Part shown: in pieces, positions 29,801 through 40,744 of the stretch
Layout: every line of letters begins with the position of its first letter
Position numbering within the stretch: position 1 is the stretch's first letter
Assembly (NCBI RefSeq): GCF_045679555.1
Contig: NC_092098.1
Coordinates: 20,242,038 to 20,306,037 of the forward strand
Length of the DNA stretch: 64,000 nt
From: Salvelinus alpinus
Taxonomy: Eukaryota > Chordata > Actinopteri > Salmoniformes > Salmonidae
Direction of reading: 5' to 3'
The notes under the pieces: model-generated
Database searches by the model: none
Seen by the model: only the letters and a program-made list of their open reading frames with translations
Told to the model about the DNA's origin: nothing
Program-made: the position numbers and the translations under genes

Positions 29801-32800
29801 TGAATCACAGCCTACTTTGCCAAACGGGTGATGATTTAACAAAAGTGCATTCGCGAAAAATGTACCTAACCATAAACATCAATACCTTTCTTAAAATCAA
29901 TACACAAGTGTATTTTTTTAAAACCTGCATATTTAGTTAAAATAAATTAATGTTAGCAGGCAATATTGACTAGGGAAAATGTGTCACTTCTCTTGGGTTC
30001 AGTGCAAGCAGAGTCAGGGTATATGCAGCAGTTTGGGCCGCCTGGCTCGTTGCGAACTGTGTGAAGACCATTTCTTCCTAACAAAGACCGTAATTAATTT
30101 GCCAGAATTTGACATAATTATGACATAACATTGAAGGTTGTTTAATGTCACAGCAATATTTAGACTTCGGGTTGCCGCCCATTCGATTAAATACGGAACG
30201 GTTCCGTATTTCACTGAAAGAATAAACGTTTTGTTTTCGAAATAATAGCTTCCAGATTTGACCATATTAATGACATAAGGTTCGTATTTCTGTGTGTTTA
30301 TTATATTATAATTAAGTCTAGGATTTGATTGAGCAGTCTGACTGAGCGGTGGTAGGCAGCAGCAGGCTCGTAAGCATTCATTCAAACAGCACATCCCTGC
30401 GTTTGCCAGCAGCTCTTCGCAATGCTTGAAGCACAGTGCTGTTTATGACTTCAAGCCTATCAACTCCCGAGATTAGGCTGGCAATACTATAGTGCCTATA
30501 AGAACATCCAATAGTCAAAGGTATATGAAATACAAATGGTATAGAGAGAAATAGTCCTATAATTCCTATAATAACTACTCAACTGGGAATATTGAAGACT
30601 CGTGTTAAAAGGAACCACCAGCTTTCATATGTTCTCATGTTATGCCATTTTTTACATGGCACATATTGCACTTTTACTTTCTTCTCCAACACTGTGTTTT
30701 TGTATTATTTAAACCAAATTGAACGTTTCATTTTTATTTGAGACTAAATTAATTTTATTTATGTATTATATTAAGTTAAAATAAAAGTGTTCATTCGGTA
30801 TTGTTGTAATTGTCTATTATATGTCGGCCGATTAATCGGTATCGGCATTTTTTGGTCCTCCAATAATCAGTATCGGCTTTTTTTGGTCCTCCAATAATCG
30901 GTATCGGTATCGCTGTTGAAAAATCATAATCGGTCGACCTCTAGTTTGCATCAGGTGCAGAGTTTACCAAAAAAAATCATAGTGGGAAAATAACAAAAAA
31001 GTAAATAAAGGTTAGACTATAAGATGTTTAGTGATAACGGCTGGTACAGAATGACAAATAATGGAATCTAGAGAGATAAGATACATTTTTATTTGCTTAG
31101 GCTAGCCCACTAACTATGCAGTCAAACGGGTTGATCTAGTTAGAGTAGCAAAGAGAGGCCATGCTGTGTTTGTCTGCTGTTTCTACACCAAGCCATACTA
31201 TTAATGAAACTAATGGGGGAGAAACCGCAGGTTCACCATCTATAGAGTGTAGTGCCATGAGAGGACAATGAGTTCATATCAGTAACCAGGTTTCCATCCA
31301 ACATTTCTATGCGAGTAAAGTACATGTCAGATACAAAATGTCACGACAGGCCTGATGGAAACAGAAAATTTGTCTGAAAAATGACCAAATGTCAACAAAA
31401 CAAAATACGCTAGACAAGGTGGAATTTTATTTGTCTGTAAAATAAATTCTGCGAGAAATGTCGGAAATATTGATATGATAACCATCATATCGAAGTAAAC
31501 ACATGTTGTGTGGTCCTCCCACTATGACTCGTCGGAAAAGCATGCAGTTTATTAGGCTACAGATTAAATTAATGATGAACTTCACAGGATGGTGAAGCTT
31601 GATGCTCCTTTCCAATAAATATAGAGGGTCTTATTCTGGTGACATGATCATCTATGCTTGGCTGCCATTTGACAAATAAACAATCTCACTCTTTTGTCCA
31701 TAATAATCTCATGTGGGCGATACCCATACTGTTTTTGCCGAGCTGTTGGCCAGAGTGCACATGCCAATACCAGAGCGGGAACACTCGCTATATAATCACA
31801 CAGAAAACACTGATACATGGGAATAGAAGATGAGATCAAATGCTCTATTTTCATTGAGAGGCAGAGGGAGAGCGAAACCTTATTAGCTAGAAGCACAGGT
31901 AGTGACGAATGGACTAAATAGGGAATTTTTCTTTATCGTTTGACTCGCACTGCTGGAGACTAAGCCTGGCTGGGGTCAGCAGTCAAATACAGTGTGTATC
32001 TGTCTGAACTGTGATTATAGGCAGAGCTGTTTATCAGATCAGTAATGGGCAGTGGTAGAATATGCTCATTTATTTTCTTCAATAAACAGTTCTTAAAAGT
32101 GCAATGGTGCAATTATTTAAAAATGATCCAGCACTCACTTGAAGTTGACTTTTTCTTTATTTTTCTGTACACATACGTACATAGGCTAAAATGAAGTTGA
32201 TGTGTGTCTGCTCGGATAATAAAAATACGCAAAATTGACGCAACTGCATCATGAGTGCTGGTCCCATTTTCTGGAACTTCTACTGTCCTGTCCCACCTAA
32301 TCTCCCTGTGTGATGGCAGTGCCCTGGACCTGACCGAAGGCTGCTTTAAATACCCTCTGGTGGAGCAGTACCTGAAGACCAAGCGTTTCTCCCGCTGGCT
32401 GGTGGTGAAGTACCTGGCGTGTCGGCTGTTAACCCTGCTCACCCTGCTGCTAGCCTGCCTCTACCTGGGCTACTACATTCGCCTAGCCTCCATCACCGAT
32501 GAGTTTGCCTGTGATGTGCGGACAGGGGTGCTGAGGAACAACAGTGCGGTGTTGGTGCAGTGTAAGCTGGTGGCGGTGGGGGTGTTCAGGCTGCTAAGCT
32601 ACATCAACCTGGGGGTGTACCTCCTGCTGGCTCCCCTGCTGGTGTACGCTGCCCTGGGCCCGGCCAGACAGAGCTCCCGCTTCCTCCGGCCCTACGAGAT
32701 GCTGCCGGCCTTCGGAGCTCTGGACCTGGACACACCCTTCTACAACGACCTCAGCGTGTACCTGCTCTTCCTGGAGGAGAACCTCAGTGAGCTGAAGTCC

Positions 32801-33812
32801 TATAAGTGTCTGCAGGTGGGTAACAACACTACTATACATGTTTAGTCATATGATAGGCCGGTGGTCATTCAGCAGTGACCATATGTTGCCCATTTTAGGT
32901 TTTTAAGTAATAACTTACAAGCGTTGTGCTCCAACTAATTGAGTCATTGTAACCACAATGGACAACTTTGGGTAGTGTCCACTTGGGAAAATATGCTTGG
33001 AATTATGTTATCCCAGAGAGACATTATGTCTGGTATTACATTGAGGTATCGGCATGTCTATTTATGTGAGGTGTATTGCTACAGGTGCTGGAGCTGCTTA
33101 GGGAAGGAGGCGGTGAGGCCTTTGACACTATGTGTCTGCTGCAGACTCTGGGCCAGGTGAAGACAGATGTGGTGGATGGGAAAAAATCCACTTCATACAA
33201 GGACAGCAAAGACTGCACCAAGCCTGGAGAGGAGGACACAAACTCTTCTGAGCTGAGAGGTGTGTGAGTGGGTGGGTAGACTAGGTTATTGGTTCACAAA
33301 TTGATTGGTATTATTATAGATTCCCCTGCCTGTGAGTTTTATAACTTCATGCAGTTCACTCCACCCATCTCCTGACGGTGCCAGAGAGACTATGAGGATC
33401 ATACAACTGTCTCCCCAAACTCCCAGTGACCTCTGCTACTAGGGGGCAGGACACCTGACAGGTCTTCTGCCTGCTCAGGTCAGAGCCTCTTCAGTCTCTC
33501 TCCAAGTGGACAAGAGTGCGTGGATAGAACCAGATCCATCTCATATGTCCTCTAGAAATAAAGTTCTCTGAGGTTGCCTTGTTCTTCTGACCGGGAAAGG
33601 TGTCAGTGAGTCACAGACCAGCCCAACTGGATAGTCGCTCTCTTTCAGGTATGGTCAACCTCCTCACACCATAGGCCAGATTGAGATGTTCAGTCTGATC
33701 TTTTTGTTTCCTTTCAGATGTTTCTACATTGTGGCTGGACGACGGGCTGAAGAAAGACAACAAGGACAAGACCTGCTGTGGTGGAATAGACGTACGTCAG
33801 AGAGTGATCTGA
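23817..33812 (+). CDS. panx1: Pannexin-1, large-pore ATP-release channel
   Basis: Complete six-exon gene: 23817-23997, 28267-28406, 29271-29473, 32320-32815, 33085-33259 and 33718-33812, giving 429 residues (human PANX1 has 426). It forms plasma-membrane channels that release ATP. Four membrane segments are visible, for example [36 protein letters not shown] and [18 protein letters not shown]. Extracellular-loop cysteines C66 and C84 and the pore residues W74-R75 (NFSWRQAAY) keep human numbering. The second loop has [20 protein letters not shown], with two cysteines and the glycosylation sequon NNS. The caspase site DVVD, ending at residue 371 and followed by GK, is conserved in the C-terminal tail. 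The last exon begins [17 protein letters not shown] after a split D codon and ends VRQRVI; it is less certain. Intron 1 exceeds 4 kb and holds SINE, LINE and Tc1 insertions. No frame breaks were seen. Paralogue (panx1a or panx1b) not settled. Confidence 0.95.
24790..24975 (-). mobile_element. HpaI-type SINE, antisense, in panx1 intron 1
   Basis: Reverse copy of the family at 20057-20245: tail AAGAACAAATTCTTATTTAC, body CTTGTTCAGGGGCAGAACGA, and head TCTAACCACTAGGCTACCTG. Confidence 0.9.
24985..25200. mobile_element. Partial copy of the 8.35-kb MITE-like repeat
   Basis: Contains AACTGGGTAGCAACGTAATT, CTGTGGTATATGGTCTGATA and the following ATACCACGGCTT, related to 8350-8630. Short CCAGACAGCTATA units repeat at 25000-25040. 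Confidence 0.55.
25201..26310. other. panx1 intron 1 sequence
   Basis: AT-rich intron DNA. No gene or confident repeat seen. Confidence 0.5.
26312..27225 (-). mobile_element. 3' end of a CR1/L2-group LINE, antisense
   Basis: Begins with TCAAATCAAATTTATTTATA and AAAGCCCTTCTTACATTAGC, a very common salmonid LINE 3' terminus. It continues through the same 3' UTR blocks found at 43698-44550, for example TCTCTACCGCTCCTGCTGTC and the following TCTAGAGAGTTG. It is 5' truncated before the ORF. Confidence 0.8.
27272..27720. mobile_element. Tc1-derived MITE (ACACTCAGTGTA family)
   Basis: About 450 bases starting near TATAAAACATTAGGACCACC and ending TTTTGTACACTCAGTGTATA. A sibling is at 34680-35218. 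The open frame across it (27453-27731) is a conserved relic of the element, not a host gene. Confidence 0.75.
28431..28646. repeat. 24-bp minisatellite, 9 copies, next to panx1 exon 2
   Basis: Nine tandem copies of a 24-base unit containing GGGCAGCTCCAGTCAGTGGC. It starts 24 bases after the exon 2 donor at 28407. Five central copies are identical. Because 24 is a multiple of 3, open frames run through it on both strands. Confidence 0.97.
29590..30946. mobile_element. Decayed hAT-like element in panx1 intron 3
   Basis: The right end ATAATCGGTCGACCTCTAG, with internal ATCGGTATCGGCATTTTTTG and the repeated TTGGTCCTCCAATAATC, is a typical fish hAT terminus. The left boundary is approximate. There is no open transposase. 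Confidence 0.6.
30947..32319. other. panx1 intron 3 remainder
   Basis: Contains a MITE-like stretch beginning near CCAGGTTTCCATCCAACATT at 31288. Otherwise nothing recognised. The exon 4 acceptor is at 32318-32319. Confidence 0.45.
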
Positions 33813-33837
33813 AGTGTGAACTGGGGTCTTTATCTTT

Positions 33838-33998
33838 TCAGTCATTTAGCAGACGTTCTTCTCCAGAGTGACTTACAGAAGCAATTAGAGTTAAGCGCCT
33901 TGCGCAAGGGCATGTCATCAGATGTTTCACATAGTCGGCTTGGAGATTGGAACCAGCAACCTTTCGGTTACTGGCCCTAACCACTAGGCTACCTGCTG
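33838..33998 (-). mobile_element. tRNA-derived SINE with L2-like tail, in panx1 3' UTR
   Basis: The plus strand shows the tail first (GTCATTTAGCAGACGTTCTT) and the tRNA-like head last (GGCCCTAACCACTAGGCTAC). The tail matches the 3' end of the L2 LINE at 40500-40545 (GTCGCTCTGGATAAGAGCGT on the opposite orientation). It lies directly after the panx1 stop. Confidence 0.82.
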
Positions 33999-34067
33999 AT
34001 CAATAGCTTGTTTATTTTTTATTTTTTTAAGTGCTGTGTTGCTATGTTTCCGTACCTACCTTAGTAC

Positions 34068-34073
34068 AATAAA
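34068..34073 (+). terminator. Candidate panx1 polyadenylation signal
   Basis: AATAAA 256 bases after the panx1 stop, beyond the SINE. A second AATAAA at about 36017 is an alternative. Weak evidence. Confidence 0.3.
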
Positions 34074-34428
34074 ATTGTACCTTTTGTTCTTATCAGGATC
34101 GATCAAGCCCCTACTAATTTGTTCTCTGGAATTTAAACAAAAGTTGTTTATAGAACTCTGGTCCACAGTTTCCCCATAGAGATGCTCTCTTTCTGTGTTT
34201 ACTGCCAGAGATACAAGGTGTTTGTCAGACTGGGTCATTATTTATTAAAGAAGCTGTGATTAGTTATCTAATATTGCTAGCGACATAAACAAAGCCTTGC
34301 CCTCATTTTAACCAGCAAACTTCAGCCTCGGTACCTAAGTGGTAACGTATTTATATTGAACCTTTTATTTTCTAAGGAATAGCAGATGATTTTATTATTT
34401 GGGGATCTGAGTAACTCAATACGTCTAA

Positions 34429-35455
34429 GGGCTAGATTCAATCAGTTCTGCGTTAACCCGCTTAACCGACAACTGCATAGCACTTTCATTGTTTTTAGGC
34501 GATGTCGGAGGTGTAACGACGTCGGAGGTGTCAAATCACCAAGCGGCTCCCCGCATTCTACCTGTCGCGGACATTGCCATTGGATGCAATGAGTTGTATT
34601 AATAATAATCCCATGCAGGCTTGTTACAAATTCGAACACAGGAATGTGTGTTATAATCTACACCTTGATTAGGCTGATATACACTAAGTGTACTAAACAT
34701 TAGGAGAACCTGCTCTTTCCATGACAATAATTTACCAGGTAAATCCTGGTGAAAGCTTACGATCCCTTATTGATGTCACCTGTTAAATCTACTTCAATCA
34801 GTGTAGATGAAGGGGAGGAGACGGGTTAAAGAAGGACTTTAAAGCCTTGAGACTTGGATTATGTATCTGTACCATTGAGGGTGAATGGGCAAGACAAAAT
34901 ATTTAAGCTTTTTAAGATTTTTGAATAGGATATGGTAGGTGCCAGGAGCACCAGTTTGTGTGTCAAGAACTGCAACGCTGCTGGGTTTTTCACACTCAAC
35001 AGTTTCCTGTGTGTAACAAGAACAGTCCACCACCCAAAGGACATCCAGCCAACTTGAAACACCTGTGGGAAGCATTGGAATCAGCATGGGCCAGCATCCC
35101 TGTTGAACACTTTCAACACCTTGTAATGTTCATGCCCCGATGAATTCAGGCTGTTCTGAGGACAAAGGGGGTGCAACTCAATATTAGGAAGGTGTTCCTA
35201 ATGTTTTGTACACTGTGTAAATCCTTATTTAGTTTAATGATTTTCAATTTGAGTGTCATTAATTCTATATAGCCTACACTTTCTCCTTCTGAACTTCTAA
35301 TGTAAGTGGGACTAGTGTGGCTTCGTGACAATGACCACACGAGCAGCCGCTCTGATTTGACAGCTCTAATGCAGTTCCACATCCGACACCGCGAAAAGAC
35401 CAGCTATGTGGGTGTTAGCTATCGCCGGTCAACACGTGATCTGATTGAATCTAGG
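34429..35455. mobile_element. MITE with long inverted ends, split by a Tc1-type MITE
   Basis: The left end GGGCTAGATTCAATCAGTTC and right end GTGATCTGATTGAATCTAGG are inverted partners. The interior is homologous to 63308-63795. It is interrupted at about 34680-35218 by an unrelated MITE. Confidence 0.7.
34680..35218. mobile_element. Tc1-derived MITE nested in another MITE
   Basis: Sibling of 27272-27720. It starts near TACACTAAGTGTACTAAACA and ends CCTAATGTTTTGTACACTGT. It shares internal blocks such as GAACAGTCCACCACCCAAAG. Confidence 0.75.
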
Positions 35456-35470
35456 ACTAAGTATCTACGG

Positions 35471-35600
35471 CTGCATTCAGCCCAATTTGGATATTTTTTT
35501 CCACTAATTGGTCTTTTGAGCAATTGCATCGTCTCAACAAAACAAAAAAATCAGATTAGTTTAAAGACCAGAATTGGGCTACCTGTGTAAACGCAGCCAA
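35471..35600. mobile_element. Short palindromic MITE
   Basis: The left end GGCTGCATTCAGCCCAATTT is matched by the right end AATTGGGCTACCTGTGTAAA followed by CGCAGCC. About 130 bases, non-coding. Confidence 0.65.
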
Positions 35601-36298
35601 TGTGCATTGAAGTATAAAACATGTTCGTGTGTAAAGTGCATGTGGAATGGAAGAGACTGTAGAGAAAGTCGCTAGTGTTACTCTAATGGTGCAGTATTTA
35701 TGTTAATAATGTTATTTAGCAATACTTCGAAGCAATCCTTGAAAATGAGTATGAGATGTTGCTGTTAGTCTGTTTTTATACAGTTTCATATTGATTGATG
35801 TTAGATATTAGTTGCTATTTATTTCAATTGCATATTAATGTAGATGGATGGTCCTGTTGGTTGTTATTTTTGTGTCTTATATGCCACAGACAAAATTATG
35901 CACTGACTGTCCCAACTTCTTTGTAAAGTAACATCACCACGCACTTTTGATTTCATAGGTAATGTACTGTATGACAAAGGATATTCAAGTGTTTTAAACA
36001 TGTTTTTGTTCTTTTAAATAAAAATAGAGGCTTATTGAAGTCTGATTCAAGTTGTTCATTTTGATTATGAAATCACCCCACACAAGCATAACACTGACAG
36101 CACTACAGCATATCAAAAGGGTATTTATGGTTGGATGTTCAGTTATTCATAAGGAATGATAAGACAGTGTTTAAAATAACGGCAGATGGACTGAGAATAC
36201 ATCTCAAGCAATTTCAAATGTTATTAAAGCTACAATGAATAGAGTAGAAGTATTCAAAACATCAAAGTTGGGGGTAAAAAAAACATTTTGTTACAAGT
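35601..36298. other. Gene-free spacer
   Basis: AT-rich. A possible distal panx1 polyadenylation signal (AATAAA near 36017) is the only signal seen. Confidence 0.4.
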
Positions 36299-37744
36299 TA
36301 CAGTACCAGTCAAATGTTTGGACACACCTACAGTACCCCAAAATCTCAAATTTGGACAGATTTCCACCGGTCTAATGTCCGTTGCTCGTGTTTCTTGGCC
36401 CTAGCAAGTCTCTTCTTATTATCGATGTCCTTTAGTAGTGGTATCTTTGTAACAATTCGACCATGAAGGCCTGTTTCACACAGTCTCCTCTGAGCAGTTG
36501 ATGTTGAGATGTGTCTGTTACTTGAACTCTGTGAAGCATTTATTTGGGCTGCAATCTGAGGTGCAGTTAACTCTGATGAACTTATCCTCTGCAGCAGAGG
36601 TAACTCTGGGTCTTCCTTTCCTGTGGCGGTCCTCATGAGAGCCAGTTTCATCATAGCGCTTGATGGTTTTTGCGGCTGCCCTTGAAGAAACTCAAAGTTC
36701 TTGAAATGTTCTGTACTGACTGATCTTCATGTCTTAAAGTAATGATGGACTGTCGTTTCTGTTTGCTTATTTGAGCTTTTCTTACCATGATATGGACTTA
36801 GTCTTTTACCAAATAGGGGTATCTTCTGTATACCACCCCTACCTTGTCACAACCAATGGCGACCCGTCATTCAGGGCAGGTGTGGCTTGCCTGTTTGGCA
36901 TGTTATTTTGGCATTAATACTTGTCACATATCAGTTTGCAAACAATGTAAAAAATAATATATATCATTGAAAGCCGCATACAAACAGGTCTCTTTTTTGT
37001 TTTCTTGAGTAAGGCAGCTCCAAAATGCAGGTGTTTCAGCCTAGCTCAGTGCTTTCTGTGGTGGTGGGGCAAGCCAACAGAAAATACGGAGCGTTGCGCT
37101 GTGATTGGCTCAGTGTTCTATCACTCATGGGGACTTTACATCACTGCCATGTGTAAGAGGAGACCTTGAACATTTTAGCCCTTTGGCTGCTGCCATAAAA
37201 GTGCCCATCCAAGAAGGCTCAAGGTCATTAGCCACAGATAAATGACGTCAAATCACGTTATATGTACAGTAGCTTTGATTGGACTGATCATATCAACATC
37301 ATACTTTCACAATCTTAGCTAGCAGTCATCATCATGAATCAAGTCGACAATTTACTGGCAAATCATTTTTAATCTGTGTCATATGAAGATAAATAATGAA
37401 GAGAAATTATAGATAAAACGTATCATTGCTCATTGGCCATTGGACATAAACACTACACAACAAGTTGGAAATCGCAAATTCAATGAGTGGTTTGGAAGGA
37501 ATCAGTGACAGTGGCTGTGTGGTCCCAAATCTGGGATAAAGGGGCTTTTTTCCAAGTTTAGAATGATAAACATTCAACATTGGCCATGCTGTCAATGAAG
37601 CAGGACTTGTGCCGCGCTCAAAACAACTGTTAACTTGGAGGACCGCCGCGCCACCTTCCTGTTCAAGTGAGCACAGAATGAACAATGTGAGTCCAAAAAT
37701 GTATTGTATGCTGCTTCGTAAATGATGTAATATGCCAGGGAGAT

Positions 37745-40462
37745 ATGTATACTGTAGCTAAGAAAGTAATACTAAGTGGCACTGGGATCCTCATCTCTCC
37801 CAAGTGGACATTTTCTCTTTCTCCCCTGACCCATCTGTCTATCGCCTCCTTTGAATTCCATGCTGTCACAGTTACCAGCCCTTTCAAGCTTAACATCCTT
37901 ATCATTTATCGCCCTCCAGGTTCCCTTGGAGAGTTCATCAATGAGCTTGACGCCCTGATAAGTTCCTTTCCTGAGGATGGCTCACCTCTCACAGTTCTGG
38001 GTGACTTTAACCTCCCCACGTCTACCTTTGACTCATTCCTCTCTGCCTCCTTCTTTCCACTCCTCTCCTCTTTTGACCTCACCCTCTCACCTTCCCCCCC
38101 TACTCACAAGGCAGGCAATACGCTTGACCTCATCTTTACTAGATGCTGTTCTTCCACTAATCTCATTGCAACTCCCCTCCAAGTCTCCGACCACTACCTT
38201 GTATCCTTTTCCCTCTCGCTCTCATCCAACACTTCCCACACTGCCCCTACTCGGATGGTATCGCGCCGTCCCAACCTTCGCTCTCTCTCCCCCGCTACTC
38301 TCTCCTCTTCCATCCTATCATCTCTTCCCTCTGCTCAAACCTTCTCCAACCTATCTCCTGATTCTGCCTCCTCAACCCTCCTCTCCTCCCTTTCTGCATC
38401 CTTTGACTCTCTATGTCACCTATCCTCCAGGCCGGCTCGGTCCTCCCCTCCTGCTCCGTGGCTCGACGACTCATTGCGAGCTCACAGAACAGGGCTCCGG
38501 GCAGCCGAGCGGAAATGGAGGAAAACTCGCCTCCCTGCGGACCTGGCATCCTTTCACTCCCTCCTCTCTACATTCTCCTCTTCTGTCTCTGCTGCTAAAG
38601 CCAATTTCTACCACTCTAAATTCCAAGCATCTGCCTCTAACCCTAGGAAGCTCTTTGCCACCTTCTCCTCCCTCCTGAATCCTCCTCCCCCTCCTCCCCC
38701 CTCCTCCCTCTCTGCGGATGACTTCGTCAACCATTTTGGAAAGAAGGTCGACGACATCCGATCCTCGTTTGCTAAGTCAAACGACACCGCTGGTTCTGCT
38801 CACACTGCCCTACCCTGTGCTTTGACCTCTTTCTCCCCTCTCTCTCCAGATGAAATCTCGCGTCTTGTGACGGCCGGCCGCCCAACAACCTGCCCGCTTG
38901 ACCCTATCCCCTCCTCTCTTCTCCAGACCATTTCCGGAGATCTTCTCCCTTACCTCACCTCGCTCATCAACTCATCCTTGACCGCTGGCTACGTCCCTTC
39001 CGTCTTCAAGAGAGCGAGAGTTGCACCCCTTCTGAAAAAACCTGCACTCGATCCCTCCGATGTCAACAACTACAGACCAGTATCCCTTCTTTCTTTTCTC
39101 TCCAAAACTCTTGAACGTGCCGTCCTTGGCCAGCTCTCCTGCTATCTCTCTCAGAATGACCTTCTTGATCCAAATCAGTCAGGTTTCAAGACTAGTCATT
39201 CAACTGAGACTGCTCTTCTCTGTGTCACGGAGGCGCTCCGCACTGCTAAAGCTAACTCTCTCTCCTCTGCTCTCATCCTTCTAGACCTATCGGCTGCCTT
39301 TGATACTGTGAACCATCAGATCCTCCTCTCCACCCTCTCCGAGCTGGGCATCTCCGGCAAGGTCCACGCTTGGATTGCGTCCTACCTGACAGGTCGCTCC
39401 TACCAGGTGGCGTGGCGAGAATCTGTCTCCGCACCACGTGCTCTCACCACTGGTGTCCCCCAGGGCTCTGTTCTAGGCCCTCTCCTATTCTCGCTATACA
39501 CCAAGTCACTTGGCTCTGTCATATCCTCACATGGTCTCTCCTATCATTGCTATGCAGACGACACACAATTAATCTTCTCCTTTCCCCCCTCTGATAACCA
39601 GGTGGTGAATCGCATCTCTGCATGTCTGGCAGACATATCAGTGTGGATGACGGATCACCACCTCAAGCTGAACCTCGGCAAGACGGAGCTGCTCTTCCTC
39701 CCGGGGAAGGACTGCCCGTTCCATGATCTCGCCATCACGGTTGACAACTCCATTGTGTCCTCCTCCCAGAGTGCTAAGAACCTTGGCGTGATCCTGGACA
39801 ACACCCTGTCGTTCTCAACTAACATCAAGGCGGTGACCCGTTCCTGTAGGTTCATGCTCTACAACATTCGCAGAGTACGACCCTGCCTCACGCAGGAAGC
39901 GGCGCAGGTCCTAATCCAGGCACTTGTCATCTCCCGTCTGGATTACTGCAACTCGCTGTTGGCTGGGCTCCCTGCCTGTGCCATTAAACCCCTACAACTC
40001 ATCCAGAACGCCGCAGCCCGTCTGATGTTCAACTTTCCCAAGTTCTCTCACGTCACCCCGCTCCTCCGCTCTCTCCACTGGCTTCCAGTTGAAGCTCGCA
40101 TCCGCTACAAGACCATGGTGCTTGCCTACGGAGCTATGAGGGGAACGGCACCTCCGTACCTTCAGGCTCTGATCAGGCCCTACACCCAAACAAGGGCACT
40201 GCGTTCATCCACCTCTGGCCTGCTCGCCTCCCTACCTCTGAGGAAGTACAGTTCCCGCTCAGCCCAGTCAAAACTGTTCGCTGCTCTGGCACCCCAATGG
40301 TGGAACAAACTCCCTCACGACGCCAGGTCAGCGGAGTCAATCACCACCTTCCGGAGACACCTGAAACCCCACCTCTTTAAGGAATACCTAGGAAAGGATA
40401 AAGTAATCCTTCTAACCCCCCCCCCCCCCCCTCCCTTAAAAGAGTTAGATGCACTATTGTAA
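37745..40462 (+). CDS. LINE ORF2: endonuclease (partial) and reverse transcriptase
   Basis: Open frame of 905 codons for the retrotransposition enzyme. The first ATG and about 11 residues come from the flanking hAT DNA, so the natural start is missing. The remaining protein begins in the apurinic-type endonuclease: LIIYRPPG near residue 55, LGDFNLPT near 85 and SDHYLVSFSL near 145. The reverse transcriptase follows: [70 protein letters not shown] and the catalytic box CYADDTQLIF. The C-terminal part has LDYCNSLLAGLP and LHWLPVEARIRYKTM. A run of about 14 C bases encodes the proline stretch near the end without breaking the frame. Full ORF2 is expected to be about 100 residues longer. The open frame suggests recent insertion; the copy cannot start its own cycle as it stands because the 5' end is lost. 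Confidence 0.92.
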   Translation: MYTVAKKVILSGTGILISPKWTFSLSPLTHLSIASFEFHAVTVTSPFKLNILIIYRPPGSLGEFINELDALISSFPEDGSPLTVLGDFNLPTSTFDSFLSASFFPLLSSFDLTLSPSPPTHKAGNTLDLIFTRCCSSTNLIATPLQVSDHYLVSFSLSLSSNTSHTAPTRMVSRRPNLRSLSPATLSSSILSSLPSAQTFSNLSPDSASSTLLSSLSASFDSLCHLSSRPARSSPPAPWLDDSLRAHRTGLRAAERKWRKTRLPADLASFHSLLSTFSSSVSAAKANFYHSKFQASASNPRKLFATFSSLLNPPPPPPPSSLSADDFVNHFGKKVDDIRSSFAKSNDTAGSAHTALPCALTSFSPLSPDEISRLVTAGRPTTCPLDPIPSSLLQTISGDLLPYLTSLINSSLTAGYVPSVFKRARVAPLLKKPALDPSDVNNYRPVSLLSFLSKTLERAVLGQLSCYLSQNDLLDPNQSGFKTSHSTETALLCVTEALRTAKANSLSSALILLDLSAAFDTVNHQILLSTLSELGISGKVHAWIASYLTGRSYQVAWRESVSAPRALTTGVPQGSVLGPLLFSLYTKSLGSVISSHGLSYHCYADDTQLIFSFPPSDNQVVNRISACLADISVWMTDHHLKLNLGKTELLFLPGKDCPFHDLAITVDNSIVSSSQSAKNLGVILDNTLSFSTNIKAVTRSCRFMLYNIRRVRPCLTQEAAQVLIQALVISRLDYCNSLLAGLPACAIKPLQLIQNAAARLMFNFPKFSHVTPLLRSLHWLPVEARIRYKTMVLAYGAMRGTAPPYLQALIRPYTQTRALRSSTSGLLASLPLRKYSSRSAQSKLFAALAPQWWNKLPHDARSAESITTFRRHLKPHLFKEYLGKDKVILLTPPPPPPLKELDALL

Positions 40463-40560
40463 AGTGGTTGTTCCACTGGATATTATAAGGTGGATGCACC
40501 AATTTGTAAGTCGCTCTGGATAAGAGCGTCTGCTAAATGACTTAAATGTAAATGTAAGTG
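37779..40560 (+). mobile_element. L2-clade LINE, nearly full-length ORF2
   Basis: Non-LTR retrotransposon inserted in the hAT-like element. The junctions are precise: TAAGTG at 37773-37778 and again at 40555-40560. The 3' end has the hairpin tail GTCGCTCTGGATAAGAGCGT, then CTGCTAAATGAC and a short (AAATGT)n run, as in L2-type LINEs and the SINEs that borrow their tail. It is 5' truncated inside the endonuclease. The body has no stop or frameshift. Confidence 0.93.
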
Positions 40561-40744
40561 TATGTTGTGTAGTAAGCTGTTAGTAGCCCATGTGCCTCAC
40601 CCTAATCATTTGGTCTATTTTCACCTCTTAATTTCGACTACTGTTCTGACTGTTCTACTGTAGCCTTGAACCTGTTTTAGAGAAATGTAATCATCAAATA
40701 TTGTAAGAGCTTTCATTGTCTGCTAATATGCCCCCTTTATTTAT

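Noticed and set aside
37977-38734. Proline/serine-rich and minus-strand frames overlapping the LINE
   Set aside because: Out-of-frame shadows of the C/T-rich LINE ORF2.
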